From: Chloroflexota bacterium
Lineage (GTDB): Bacteria > Chloroflexota > Anaerolineae > Anaerolineales > Villigracilaceae
Length of the DNA: 64,000 bases
Direction of reading: 5' to 3'
Assembly (NCBI GenBank): GCA_016866215.1
Contig: VGNE01000014.1
Coordinates: 1 to 64,000 of the forward strand
The translations under genes and the position numbers were made by a program. Below, one piece after another: positions 17,976-26,676 of this stretch; position 1 is the stretch's first letter, and every line of letters starts with the position of its first letter. The notes below the pieces were generated by a model. That model made no database searches and was not told the origin of the DNA. It saw only the letters and a list, made by a program, of their open reading frames with translations.

Positions 17976-19978
17976 TGCACGGCCGCGCTGGTGGTTTCCT
18001 TAATCAAGAAACGATGAAGCCGCGCAACCTGAGCGAAACGCTCGGTCGCCTCGGCACATACTTTGGACGTTTTTGGTACATGATCGTTCTCGCAGTTTTC
18101 TTCGTCGTCGTCTCCACCTGGACTCAAGTGGCCTCTCCTGAATTAATGGGACAAGCCACAGATTGTTTTCTCGTCCCTGCTGGAAGTAGTGCATTCGCGT
18201 CTCTCGCCCCCATGCCTGCCACTGACCAAAAAGCAGTTTCCAGTTGTTGGCTTGGGAGGACCGCAGACCCGTCCATGTTGTCGTACTCGCGTCAGATCAT
18301 CTACAAAGCCTATCATCTCGGCGGATACACAACTCCTGACCTCGCAACGGCTACAAATGATGAGCGCATCACAGGCATGTTCCGCTTGATATTGATCGTC
18401 ATCACGCTCTATGTACTTGGCGCAGTTCTAACAGGCATGACTTTCTTCGCCATGGCGTGGACAGGCCAGCACGTTCTGCGCTCTCTGCGCGTGGAAGTGT
18501 TCGAAAAATTACATTCACTCTCGCTCAGTTACTACGCCGAGCACGAAGCAGGTGACTTGATGAGCCGCATCACCAACGACACATCTGCCATTGAACAGGC
18601 GTTTTCATTCGCGCTTGTCAACGTGTTCAGCGGAATCCTTCTGCTGTTGTGGGTGGCATATAACATGCTGACCTTGAGCCTGCCGTTCGCTTTGCTTTCA
18701 CTGGCGGTCTCACCGTTGATGTTCATCGCAACGGTCTGGTTCTCGGGGCAGGCGCGCAAAGCCTTCCGCAAGAGCCGCGAAGAGATCGGCAACGTCAACG
18801 CCGAATTACAAGAGACCATTTCATCAGTCCGCGAAGTGCAAGCCTTCAACCGCGCAGATGAAAACATCGAACAGTTCAAGGAAGTCAATGCCGCCAATCG
18901 TGACGCGAATATCCGCGCTGTGGCGTATACATCCGCTCTTGCGCCAACACTGGAAGCCTTTTCCTATCTTGGGCTTGCCATCGTCACAGGCGTGGGCGGC
19001 TGGTACCTGCTGACAGGGGACACGCTCTTCGGCGCAACCGTCACATTGGGCTTGGTCATCACCTTCCTCGCGTATGTTCAGCGTTTCAACCAACCCATCC
19101 AACAGATCGCTGTGTTATGGACGAACATCCAAAATGCGGTCGCAGGCGCAGAACGCATCTTCACCATTCTCGATGAAAACCCCGCTGTGGTTGACAAGCC
19201 CGCAGCCAAAGCGATGACCGAGATCAAAGGCAAAGTTGAGTTCAGCGAAGTCTCACACGAATATGAAGATGGTGTGCCAGTTTTGAAGGAAGTTTCATTC
19301 TCAGCCGAACCTGGGCAAACCATCGCCATCGTCGGCCCGACTGGCGCAGGCAAGACTACCATTATCAATTTACTGCCACGCTTCTATGATGTGACACACG
19401 GCTCGGTCAAAATTGACGGCGTGAATGTGCGCGATGTCACCGCCGAATCGATCCGCAAGCAGATCGGCATCGTGCTGCAGGATACCTTCCTGTTCAGCGC
19501 CTCCGTCATGGACAATATCCGCTTTGGCCGCCCCGACGCAACCGATGAAGAAGTCTACACCGCCGCAAAACTCGCCAACGCCGATTCATTCATCGAACGT
19601 CTGCCAGAAAAATATCAGACAGTGCTCGGTGAGCGCGGCTCGGGTCTTTCCCAGGGACAGAGGCAGCTGCTTTCGATTGCGCGCGCCGCGCTCGCAGATC
19701 CACGCGTGCTCATTTTGGACGAAGCAACTTCCAGCGTAGACACACGCACCGAGCGTCTCATCCAAAAAGCGTTTGATGCGCTGCTCCAAAGCCGCACATC
19801 CTTCGTCATCGCGCATCGTTTGTCCACCATTCGAAATGCAGATATGATCCTGGTTTTGAAAGACGGTCAGATCATCGAACGCGGTAAACATGATGAACTG
19901 CTGGAGAAGAAAGGTTTCTATTACGACCTGTACATGAGCCAGTTCAAGAAGCAGGAAGAAGTGGAAGCCACTGTATAA
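17972..19978 (+). CDS. ABC exporter half-transporter, canonical ATPase subunit
   Basis: A 668-residue half transporter and partner of the preceding gene. The TMD (about 25-390) has a long external loop between TM1 and TM2 (about 60-125, with two Cys). The NBD has Walker A GPTGAGKTT, signature LSQGQRQ, Walker B VLILDEATSSVD with catalytic Glu and H loop FVIAHRLSTI, all intact. Together the pair has one competent and one degenerate ATP site, the usual asymmetric exporter design. Overlap of 4 bp with the upstream gene implies coupled translation. A strong bidirectional terminator follows. Confidence 0.93.
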   Translation: MMHGRAGGFLNQETMKPRNLSETLGRLGTYFGRFWYMIVLAVFFVVVSTWTQVASPELMGQATDCFLVPAGSSAFASLAPMPATDQKAVSSCWLGRTADPSMLSYSRQIIYKAYHLGGYTTPDLATATNDERITGMFRLILIVITLYVLGAVLTGMTFFAMAWTGQHVLRSLRVEVFEKLHSLSLSYYAEHEAGDLMSRITNDTSAIEQAFSFALVNVFSGILLLLWVAYNMLTLSLPFALLSLAVSPLMFIATVWFSGQARKAFRKSREEIGNVNAELQETISSVREVQAFNRADENIEQFKEVNAANRDANIRAVAYTSALAPTLEAFSYLGLAIVTGVGGWYLLTGDTLFGATVTLGLVITFLAYVQRFNQPIQQIAVLWTNIQNAVAGAERIFTILDENPAVVDKPAAKAMTEIKGKVEFSEVSHEYEDGVPVLKEVSFSAEPGQTIAIVGPTGAGKTTIINLLPRFYDVTHGSVKIDGVNVRDVTAESIRKQIGIVLQDTFLFSASVMDNIRFGRPDATDEEVYTAAKLANADSFIERLPEKYQTVLGERGSGLSQGQRQLLSIARAALADPRVLILDEATSSVDTRTERLIQKAFDALLQSRTSFVIAHRLSTIRNADMILVLKDGQIIERGKHDELLEKKGFYYDLYMSQFKKQEEVEATV

Positions 19979-19983
19979 ATAAT

Positions 19984-20017
19984 AAAGCCCTCGTCATTTT
20001 TGATGAGGGCTTTTTGA
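19984..20017. terminator. Bidirectional Rho-independent terminator
   Basis: AAAGCCCTCGTCA (19984-19996) / TGATGAGGGCTTT (20001-20013) stem with T tract on the plus side and A tract giving a T tract on the minus side. It lies between the convergent ABC operon and the beta-propeller lipoprotein gene. Confidence 0.9.
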
Positions 20018-20035
20018 ATATCAATTGGTAAATCT

Positions 20036-21298
20036 TTACGGTCCCCACTTCATTTTCATTGCGTAAGGTAACAGCGGAAGCATGGCTTTTTGACCGTCGG
20101 TGTAATATAACTGCGCCGCACCGCCCTGATAGATCTCAGGAACGTCCGGATTGGCAACGATGACAAAGCTGGCATCCGGCGCCCAAAGCGCCTCATTCAT
20201 ATTTTGAAAAGTTTCAGGGCGCAAGACAGTCCGGCCTGTTACGCCATCCGCCGCAGAGCGCACCAGCTGCAAGGGCGGGCGGTTGATAAATTCATCCGCG
20301 TTGGGAACGCTGGCATAAAAGAAATATAGTTGACCATCCGCGGCCAGGAAGGGATTATCGGCAACTTCATCAGGGTTGGTATCATAACTTGTCAGGAGCA
20401 AAGTGGTGACATTCCCTGTAGCCGTATCCACACGCCAGAGGCCGGCGTTGAACATGCCTGAGCTTGGGCTGGCGGCGAATAGCGCAGAGCCATCGCTGGT
20501 CAGGTGATAATCGCCGCAACAGATGATCGCGCCTTCATCTCCACTCAAGCGGACCAGCGCCCCGCCGTTCGGGTAGTAGATCGCGCTGGATGCGCCTTCA
20601 TAATATCCAAGTGTGATGATAAGTTTGCTTCCATCGGCTGAATAAGTTTCAGGCCAATATAATTCGCGTGGAAAAGATAATCCGCCGCCAAGATCATCAA
20701 TCTGGTCTTCCAGCATGCGGTTGGACTGTCCGCTCACGATGGAATAGAAATTCAAACCTTTGTATGCAAAGGCAATCGTCTCACCGTTCGGCGACCAGAC
20801 CGGACTGGTGATATTGGTCAGGAATGGGTTATCCTCATCGCGCGCGCTGCCACCAAAGATCATACTGCGGCTGCTTCCATCTGCATTGACAGTCAGCAAT
20901 TGGTTATTGGAAACATATACCACACTGCCGTCCATCATCGAAACATCGTAGTCGTCTACATTGGCAGGTTCGAATGTGAGCTGCGTGACCGTAACCCCAT
21001 CCTGATCCAGCCGATAGACCTGGGCCAGTCCGGCGCTGTCGTTGTTGATAAAATACATCGAATGCGGGAGCAGGCTTGCGGCGTCGCCTTGAGCCGCTGG
21101 GTTGAGCTTGTCGAAACCGGGCTGCAGGGTCGAAGCAGGAGGCGTAGAGACTTGAGTTAAAGCTTGAAATGTCGCCGCGACGATCGTCTCCACGTTGACC
21201 GGGCTTGCGGGCCCGCTCCCGCCTGGCAGGCTTGCGCAAGCGAGCATGGCGATCAACAGAACGAGGGTCGCGAAAAGAAGGTTCGATTTTTTATACAT
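20036..21298 (-). CDS. TolB-like beta-propeller lipoprotein
   Basis: A 420-residue lipoprotein: signal peptide and lipobox L-A-C at C21, a short low-complexity spacer (to about residue 60), then repeated beta-propeller blades with TolB/WD40-like-repeat signatures such as SPVWSPNGETIAFAYKG, YSADGSKLIITLG, LTSDGSALFAAS and LWAPDASFVIVAN. Probably an extracytoplasmic six-bladed propeller that binds a protein or ligand; no enzyme motif is visible. The ATG at 21298 (MYKKSN) gives the best signal peptide; an ATG six bases upstream is possible. It is monocistronic. Confidence 0.75.
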   Translation of the reverse strand: MYKKSNLLFATLVLLIAMLACASLPGGSGPASPVNVETIVAATFQALTQVSTPPASTLQPGFDKLNPAAQGDAASLLPHSMYFINNDSAGLAQVYRLDQDGVTVTQLTFEPANVDDYDVSMMDGSVVYVSNNQLLTVNADGSSRSMIFGGSARDEDNPFLTNITSPVWSPNGETIAFAYKGLNFYSIVSGQSNRMLEDQIDDLGGGLSFPRELYWPETYSADGSKLIITLGYYEGASSAIYYPNGGALVRLSGDEGAIICCGDYHLTSDGSALFAASPSSGMFNAGLWRVDTATGNVTTLLLTSYDTNPDEVADNPFLAADGQLYFFYASVPNADEFINRPPLQLVRSAADGVTGRTVLRPETFQNMNEALWAPDASFVIVANPDVPEIYQGGAAQLYYTDGQKAMLPLLPYAMKMKWGP

Positions 21299-21387
21299 GA
21301 GCACCTATAGACCAAACAAAACAATGACGTTACTAAACCAGGAAAGTTCCCTGCTTATGAACGTTCTTGTTAGAGGACATGAAAAAA

Positions 21388-21648
21388 TTAAACTTGTTCA
21401 AAGTGCTGGACAGGAACGACAAAGATAGTGGCGCGTTTTTGGCCGGCTTTTGGAGGCAGTGAATTGCGGACGGTTTGTAAGACCGCATCCACCTGTTCTT
21501 CCTGCACGCCGAGCAGCATGGTCACAACCCCGCTTCGTAAAAAACCGCCAGTGGAGGCCACACGCGTTACACGGAAACTTGCCGCGGTGAGCTTCTGTGT
21601 AAGCATATCGGCATCGTTATCTTCTACAATGATGATGATCATTTTCAT
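21388..21648 (-). CDS. Cyclic-di-AMP receptor-like protein (DarA/PstA family)
   Basis: An 86-residue ferredoxin-like PII-type protein. Family landmarks are the N-terminal strand IIIIVEDNDAD, FRVTRVASTGGFLRSG and TMLLGVQEEQVDAVLQTV, the pattern of the c-di-AMP receptor family (DUF970; DarA, PstA). The STGGFLR loop contributes to ligand binding in characterised members. Members form trimers that report c-di-AMP, often linked to potassium and osmotic control. It is the last gene of the antiporter operon on this strand, 76 bp after its paralogue, with a GC-rich hairpin repeat between them. Confidence 0.82.
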   Translation of the reverse strand: MKMIIIIVEDNDADMLTQKLTAASFRVTRVASTGGFLRSGVVTMLLGVQEEQVDAVLQTVRNSLPPKAGQKRATIFVVPVQHFEQV

Positions 21649-21670
21649 GGTGATCTCTCCTTGTGCTAAA

Positions 21671-21688
21671 GCCGCCGTCCCCGGCGGC
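21671..21688. repeat. GCCGCC-GGCGGC hairpin repeat, copy 1
   Basis: GCCGCCGTCCCCGGCGGC, a 6-bp GC hairpin, between the two c-di-AMP-receptor-like genes, followed by a second hairpin CTCAGCGCC/GGCGCTGAG (about 21693-21717). An identical 18-mer occurs at 39021-39038 inside the GH13 gene. Confidence 0.85.
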
Positions 21689-21724
21689 GAATCTCAGCGC
21701 CGAGGACGGCGCTGAGAGCATGGT

Positions 21725-22063
21725 TTAAATCTGTTCAAATCTTTCCACAGGCAAAGCAAAGACAGTCGCGCCGCCGACGGTACCTGGCACAGGCGCGGGC
21801 ATTGGCATGGACGAGCCTTCGAGGGGCAGGGTCATATACTCTACGCGCTGGCGGCAGGCCTCCTGCAATGCGGCAAAGGCTTCAGTTATCTTTTCGGCCG
21901 GCAGACCGATCAACAAGGTAGCGTTACGACGACTCAGGAATCCGCCTGCGCTGGAAAGATAGGTCAGCGATGCGCCAATTCCCTGCAAAGCTTTGGTCGC
22001 GGTCTCAAGGTCTTGATCTTGAATGACTGCCACCAATAATAAATGAACGGGGGGATTTGTCAT
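21725..22063 (-). CDS. Second c-di-AMP receptor-like PII-family protein
   Basis: A 112-residue paralogue of the downstream gene. It keeps LLLVAVIQDQDLETA, a SSAGGFLSRRNATLLIGLP segment that replaces the STGGFLRxG motif, and the C-terminal TVFALPVERFEQI, which matches TIFVVPVQHFEQV in the partner. The central loop is longer (Pro/Met-rich, about 78-95). The altered ligand loop may mean different nucleotide preference. Its start overlaps the end of the preceding PII-like gene by 4 bp (ATGA), so they are translated together. Confidence 0.72.
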   Translation of the reverse strand: MTNPPVHLLLVAVIQDQDLETATKALQGIGASLTYLSSAGGFLSRRNATLLIGLPAEKITEAFAALQEACRQRVEYMTLPLEGSSMPMPAPVPGTVGGATVFALPVERFEQI

Positions 22064-22422
22064 TTTGTTCTCCCTGTCTTATATAAGCCATAAGCCTTCA
22101 ACACCGGCATTACAAGAAGCATGCCAGTTTCAGGCTTATTTAAATCACCCATCACACGCTGCGTGGCGGCGACAATTCTATCAATCAGCGCTTCTTCCTT
22201 TACAGTTGCCATGATCGTGCGGCTGAGTTTTTCCGACGCTTCATAAAAATCCTCCAGCGAGGGGATCAATGGAATGTCGTCGCGCAGACCCAGCTTCTCA
22301 AGAAACTGTCCCATGCCCACGCTGAAGAGAATGGTTGCGCCGTTCACGCCTTCCTGATCCCATGCTTCCATCAGCTCTTCCAAGAGGTTTGGATTATGTA
22401 AAAACACGATGATCAAATACAT
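22060..22422 (-). CDS. PII-like small protein of the antiporter operon
   Basis: A 120-residue protein beginning MYLIIVFLHNPNLLEELMEAWDQEGVNGATILFS, split here as YLIIVFLHNP + LLEELMEAW + GVNGATILFS, the beta-alpha-beta arrangement of PII-fold proteins, with helix 2 and a final strand (MLLVMPVLKAYGL). No T-loop uridylylation motif is visible. It begins where the antiporter gene ends and overlaps the next gene by 4 bp. I infer that it regulates or senses for the antiporter, like PII-type partners of transporters. Confidence 0.6.
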   Translation of the reverse strand: MYLIIVFLHNPNLLEELMEAWDQEGVNGATILFSVGMGQFLEKLGLRDDIPLIPSLEDFYEASEKLSRTIMATVKEEALIDRIVAATQRVMGDLNKPETGMLLVMPVLKAYGLYKTGRTK

Positions 22423-23678
22423 TAGGACACCTCCGACTCTTTCGCATCAGGCGAAGCCTGAACCTGCTCGGCTTCGAGTTGCATTTTCTTCGCCTTCGCA
22501 TCTTTCTGCGAAAACAACGCCCGCAGGATGGGCGGTGTGATCAACGTGGTGATCAGCACCATGACCACGATCGCGGAAAATTCCTCCGCGCCCACCAAGT
22601 CAGCGCGCATTCCCACGCTTGCTACAATGAGTCCCACTTCGCCGCGCGAGATCATGCCCGCGCCGAGTTGAATCGATTCGCGTTGCGAAAACCCGCCCAG
22701 CCGCGCGCCCCAGCCTGAGCCAAGCCATTTGCCGGCAACTGCCACCAGAATAATAACAACTGTAAAGAGTAACGCCTGTAATTGGAACTCGCGCAGGTCA
22801 ATGGATAAGCCGATGTTGACAAAGAAGATCGGCACGAACAATCCGTATGCCAGCGCGTGCATCCCTGATTCGATCCTCTCTTTTTCATGCGTGCGCGCCA
22901 GCATCAAGCCTGCCAAAAACGCGCCTGTAATGGCCGCCATACCGCCGAAATATTCCGATGCAATGCCATAGACCAGCATGATGACGAGCGAAATTGTGAG
23001 CAAGCCCTGGCTTATTGGAAGTTTGGAAATACGTCGGATGATCCACGGCAAGGCCCACAAGCCGAACGTGACTGAAAGAGCAAGGAACAAGATCATGCGG
23101 ATGATGATCAGTAAAATATCAGATGTGCTTCCGCCCCCGCCTTGCAGGGCGAGAAATACTGAAAGCAATAAGATGATCAAAATATCGTCAAACACTGCCG
23201 CGCCTAACAGGCTTAATCCCACGCGGCTGCGCAATGCTTTTAGCTCGATCAGCGTCTGCGCTGAGATGCTTACGCTGGTGGCGCCAAGCGTCAGGCCAAG
23301 AAAGATCGAAGCGGATTGATCCAAGCCAAAGAGCAGGCCTACGCCCCATCCCAACAACACAGGCCAGACCACACCCATCAACCCAGCAAGAGCGGCCACG
23401 CGTAGATTCCGCTTCATCTCGCCGAAGTGCAATTCCAATCCTGCGAGGAACATGAGCAATAATACGCCGAGTTCGCCAAGTTTGGCGATGGTTTCAGTCA
23501 GTTCATGTTCAATAAACGAGAAATTAAGTAAATTGATAATGGAAGGACCCAGGATGATCCCGACCAGCAACTCTCCCAACACGGAGGGTTGTCCAAAACG
23601 AATGCTCAAATACCCCGCCATCTTTGCAGAGAGCAGGATGATCGAAAGCAGGAAGGCAAGTTGCAGGAAGAGGCTCAT
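22422..23678 (-). CDS. CPA2-family cation/proton antiporter
   Basis: A 418-residue membrane antiporter of the KefB/NapA type with about 12-13 hydrophobic segments. Landmarks are GQPSVLGELLVGIILGPS (first crossed segment), LLMFLAGLELHFGEM, LGATSVSISAQTL, the LGAAVFDDILIILLL segment whose Asp pair is the ion-binding site of electrogenic members, and GMISRGEVGLIVASVG. No TrkA-N/RCK domain is attached; the tail is short, charged and helical. The ATG at 23678 begins directly with TM1; the longer frame to 23744 adds a non-family leader. It is the first gene of an operon with three PII-fold proteins, suggesting control of Na+/K+ exchange by c-di-AMP or another small ligand. Confidence 0.88.
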   Translation of the reverse strand: MSLFLQLAFLLSIILLSAKMAGYLSIRFGQPSVLGELLVGIILGPSIINLLNFSFIEHELTETIAKLGELGVLLLMFLAGLELHFGEMKRNLRVAALAGLMGVVWPVLLGWGVGLLFGLDQSASIFLGLTLGATSVSISAQTLIELKALRSRVGLSLLGAAVFDDILIILLLSVFLALQGGGGSTSDILLIIIRMILFLALSVTFGLWALPWIIRRISKLPISQGLLTISLVIMLVYGIASEYFGGMAAITGAFLAGLMLARTHEKERIESGMHALAYGLFVPIFFVNIGLSIDLREFQLQALLFTVVIILVAVAGKWLGSGWGARLGGFSQRESIQLGAGMISRGEVGLIVASVGMRADLVGAEEFSAIVVMVLITTLITPPILRALFSQKDAKAKKMQLEAEQVQASPDAKESEVS

Positions 23679-23784
23679 GTTGTTAATAGTATAACTCGAA
23701 AAATAAGCAGGATCAGTGATTGATGAGCAAAACCCCGCCTGCATGAGCGCAGGATAGCGAGGAGATGAACAGGCAAAAATCGCC

Positions 23785-23878
23785 TATAACGTTTAGCAAT
23801 TGTATTCAACCGCGCGCGAACTCTGCGACGAAGACTCGCTCGAATTGCACGCAACTTTGCTAGGCCGACGCGTTAGCC
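23785..23878. other. Imperfect inverted element in the antiporter-bfr gap (attC-like?)
   Basis: The 226-bp gap before bacterioferritin has no gene. It holds TAACGTTTAGCAATTG near 23787 and a roughly complementary TTGCTAG...CGCGTTA ending near 23876, around a GC-rich centre. The outer TAACG/CGTTA and inner TTAGCAA/TTGCTA boxes recall integron attC sites, but the arms do not match cleanly. Confidence 0.25.
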
Positions 23879-23971
23879 TGTGCGGAGTGCAGTCAGGACC
23901 ATGCAGTGAGCGGCGCAAGGTTTAGTGCACGTGAGTCCTGACCACCATCTTCTTTGTGAGTTCGGTGTAAG

Positions 23972-24451
23972 CTAACCTGCAACGCTCTCCGTCTGATTTG
24001 TCAGGTAATTCTCCAGACCCATCTGCTCGATCTGGGCACGCTGTATTTCCGCCCAGTCCACATGACCCTCTTCCATCTTAAGGATACGGATCAACAAATC
24101 GACGCTGGCCTGATCGCCCACTTCGTGCGCGAGCGCGATGGCGTCGTTGTAAGCCCGCACGGCGGCAAGCTCGGCGTCTTGGTCGTTGGTGAGCATAGCA
24201 AGAACAGTGGCGCCGATTTTCATGGGATTGAGTTTTGAAACGACAGGGGTACCCTCCAGAAAGATGATGCGCTGGATAAGCCATTCGGCATGGTGCATCT
24301 CGTCCTTCGCTTGGTTTTCGATGGCCTTGTGGAGCTTATCGTAGCCCCAATTGTCGCACATCTCCGAGTGCACCATGTATTGGTTGATGGCGGTGAGCTC
24401 GTCCGCGAGGAGTTGGTTCAGTACGGTCAGTAGCTTTTCGTTGCCTTTCAT
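23972..24451 (-). CDS. bfr: Bacterioferritin
   Basis: A 159-residue ferritin-like four-helix protein of normal bacterioferritin length. All ferroxidase ligands are in canonical numbering: E18, E51, H54, E94, E127, H130. Haem ligand M52 (DEMHHAEW) is also present. It oxidises Fe(II) and stores iron as a ferrihydrite core in a 24-subunit shell. It is transcribed alone; the bfd ferredoxin is not nearby. A deleted terC gene lies upstream on the same strand. Confidence 0.95.
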   Translation of the reverse strand: MKGNEKLLTVLNQLLADELTAINQYMVHSEMCDNWGYDKLHKAIENQAKDEMHHAEWLIQRIIFLEGTPVVSKLNPMKIGATVLAMLTNDQDAELAAVRAYNDAIALAHEVGDQASVDLLIRILKMEEGHVDWAEIQRAQIEQMGLENYLTNQTESVAG

Positions 24452-24585
24452 TTTTTCCTTCCTTTCTAAGTCAGAGATTTATCAAGTGTGGCGCGAGTTC
24501 AATGTCAAAGCCAAAAGCGTTTCTTGCTATGATCAATTGGTCTCTACATCTCAACCAATAGCCGCAGCATATATAGCGATTTGTG

Positions 24586-24992
24586 TCATCGGTGATGTGG
24601 TTTGTGCCGCCCAATAGCCAAGGACCCTGCTACCCCGGCAACTAGGATCAGGAGTACCACTCCCAGTACGTAAAAGTTGAAACTGCTTCCGAGCATATGC
24701 TTGAGCCACTCGGCTGTCAGCATTTTCACTCCAACAACCATCAACACCAACGCGAGCGACAGTTTGAGGTATCTGAACTTGTCGAGCATGCCCGCCAGTG
24801 CGAAATAGAGCGACCGGAGTCCGAGGATGGCAAAGACGTTACTCGTGAAAACCAGGAATGGATCGGCTGTAATGCGGACCAGCCGAGGGCCTCTTTCACC
24901 GTTACTACATGGGCTTTACGATGAAAGACCCCCAGGTCCAACGCCAACATCAGCAGCACAAAGACGACGAATCCTGTCCAAAGCCAAATCAC
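24586..24992 (-). pseudogene. terC/alx-family membrane protein, internally deleted
   Basis: The first ~40 residues from a GTG at 24992 read WLWTGFVVFVLLMLALDLGVFHRKAHVVTVKEALGW as a TerC N-terminus (segment continuous at residues 3-39). The sequence then jumps, in another frame, to ITADPFLVFTSNVFAILGLRSLYFALAGML and on to the TerC C-terminus FRYLKLSLALVLMVVGVKML, ending at 24586. About 200 residues, including the DNIF and second EVTDLIFAVDS metal sites, are missing at a junction near 24870-24885. An SD (GAGGAG) still precedes the start. TerC proteins export or handle metals such as Mn; this copy cannot work. Confidence 0.85.
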
Positions 24993-25569
24993 CTGATACT
25001 CTCCTCTTTTGCGGGATTAAGCCGCCCAACGGTTAGTGGCAGTGTATCTCGACACGCTTCGCGTCGACAACCAGGCCGGGCCTGGACTCCCTGTCAACAT
25101 CGTCCCCTTTAGGGGGAACGGGACACTGCCTAGGCGTAGTATAAACCCAATTTGGCGGGGCCGCGAAGCGTCCCCACTGCCTGTGTCCCCACTGCCTGTC
25201 CTGACGGTTCGTCTTTCGCTCACCGTGTCGAAGGGTCCACTGCACCCCAGAAGATAGCGGGCGATCATTTTACGCTTCGCGGAGAGAAACAGAGGCGTGT
25301 CTCGAGGGTTTCGACAAGCTCAACCACCAACTCGACAACTAAAGAAAAGAATACTTCGAAAAGGCAACCGCGTTGCGCGTTGCATACGTGGGATGCTCGG
25401 TATGAATTTGACAAACAATATTGTTTTTGCCCACAGGGTGCTTCGCAAAAAACTTGGATGGCTTTTTTATTTTCCTTCTTCCCAAACTGATAGCTCCTGA
25501 TGGAAAATTTATAACATTTTTCTAACAAATTACCTTTACAATCATATCAACTTCAAGAGGAGTTGAACT
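24993..25569. other. 577-bp gene-free stretch with repeat fragments
   Basis: No convincing gene. It contains TCGACACGCTTCGCGTCGA near 25050 (hairpin), duplicated TGTCCCCACTGCC motifs near 25170-25200, the 39-nt CTGACGGTTCG...GTCGAAGGGTCCA repeat (25201-25239, second copy at 46601) and GGTTTCGACAAGCTCAACC at 25307-25325. The promoter and SD (AGAGGAG) of the M50 gene lie at its end. It looks like a repeat landing zone near the damaged terC. Confidence 0.7.
25201..25239. repeat. CTGACGGTTCG...AAGGGTCCA repeat, copy 1
   Basis: 39 nt, identical to 46601-46639 except for one base (T/A at repeat position 12). Its reverse complement begins TGGACCCTTCGACACGG, so it belongs to the CCCTTCGACA family also seen inside the P-type ATPase gene. 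Confidence 0.9.
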
Positions 25570-26670
25570 ATGAAATGGCAATGGAAATTAGGAAAATTTG
25601 CAGGCATTGAGGTGTATATTCACGCCACCTTTCTGCTTTTGATCGCGTGGGTTGGCTACAGCCACTGGCTGGAAAATCGAAACTGGGGCGAGGTTTTTAG
25701 CGGCGTTCTCTTTATCTTCGCGCTCTTTGCATGTGTGATTCTGCATGAATACGGGCACGCGCTCACAGCCCGCAAGTATGGCATCAAAACTCGTGACATC
25801 ACGATCTACCCGATTGGCGGCGTGGCTCGTTTAGAGCGTATGCCAGAGAAGCCGATCGAGGAATTATGGGTCGCTTTGATGGGACCCGCTGTGAACGTGG
25901 TCATCGCTGCGGGACTCTTCGCGTATCTTTTCTTAACTTCGAGCCTGGTGCCGCTTAATGAGTTGACCATCGCCTCGGGCAGTTTTCTCGAAAGACTGAT
26001 GATGATAAATATTTCACTGGTGTTGTTCAACCTCATCCCAGCCTTCCCCATGGACGGCGGGCGTGTGCTCCGCGCCCTGCTTGCCATGCGCATGGATTAC
26101 GTCCGCGCCACGCAGATCGCCGCGACGATCGGGCAGGGCATGGCTTTGCTGTTTGGCCTGGTTGGTTTGTTTGGGAATGCCTCGCTGCTCTTCATCGCTT
26201 TCTTTATTTGGATCGGCGCTTCGCAGGAAGCAGGCATGACACAGATGAAGAATGCCATCAGCGGAATTCCTGTTGGCCGCGCGATGCTGACGGATTACAA
26301 AAGCCTGTCCCCACGCGACCCGCTCTCGCGCATGTCGCAGTTGATATTGTCTGGCTCACAGCATGATTTCCCCGTCATTGATAATGACCGTGTGGTGGGT
26401 GTTGTCACCCGTGATGATTTTCTCGTGGCGCTCACCCGGCATGGTGAGAACATCGCCATCTCTGCTGTGATGAAAAAGGTTCTGCCCGAAGTGGATTCGT
26501 ATGAGATGGTGGAAAATGCCCTCATGCGGATTCAGGAGTCGGGTATCCCTGCTTTGCCCGTCACGCACGCAGGCCGGTTGGTAGGCATTGTCACCGCCGA
26601 GAACATCACCGAATATTTGATGATCCGCTCAGCCATTCGATCATCAAGCGGAGTAGTCTTAACTTCCTAA
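25570..26670 (+). CDS. Site-2-protease (M50) with two CBS domains
   Basis: A 366-residue intramembrane metalloprotease. Transmembrane segments surround the zinc motif H59-E60-Y-G-H63 and the second motif NLIPAFPMDGGR near residue 160 (third ligand Asp). Two CBS repeats follow (about 240-355; FPVIDNDRVVGVVTRDDF and LPVTHAGRLVGIVTAENI), the architecture of the Mycobacterium Rv0359c/sporulation SpoIVFB-related group III. CBS domains bind adenine nucleotides and probably gate activity. It would cleave a membrane-embedded substrate such as an anti-sigma factor or signal remnant; none is linked here. SD AGAGGAG precedes the ATG. Confidence 0.9.
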   Translation: MKWQWKLGKFAGIEVYIHATFLLLIAWVGYSHWLENRNWGEVFSGVLFIFALFACVILHEYGHALTARKYGIKTRDITIYPIGGVARLERMPEKPIEELWVALMGPAVNVVIAAGLFAYLFLTSSLVPLNELTIASGSFLERLMMINISLVLFNLIPAFPMDGGRVLRALLAMRMDYVRATQIAATIGQGMALLFGLVGLFGNASLLFIAFFIWIGASQEAGMTQMKNAISGIPVGRAMLTDYKSLSPRDPLSRMSQLILSGSQHDFPVIDNDRVVGVVTRDDFLVALTRHGENIAISAVMKKVLPEVDSYEMVENALMRIQESGIPALPVTHAGRLVGIVTAENITEYLMIRSAIRSSSGVVLTS

Positions 26671-26676
26671 GGGACT

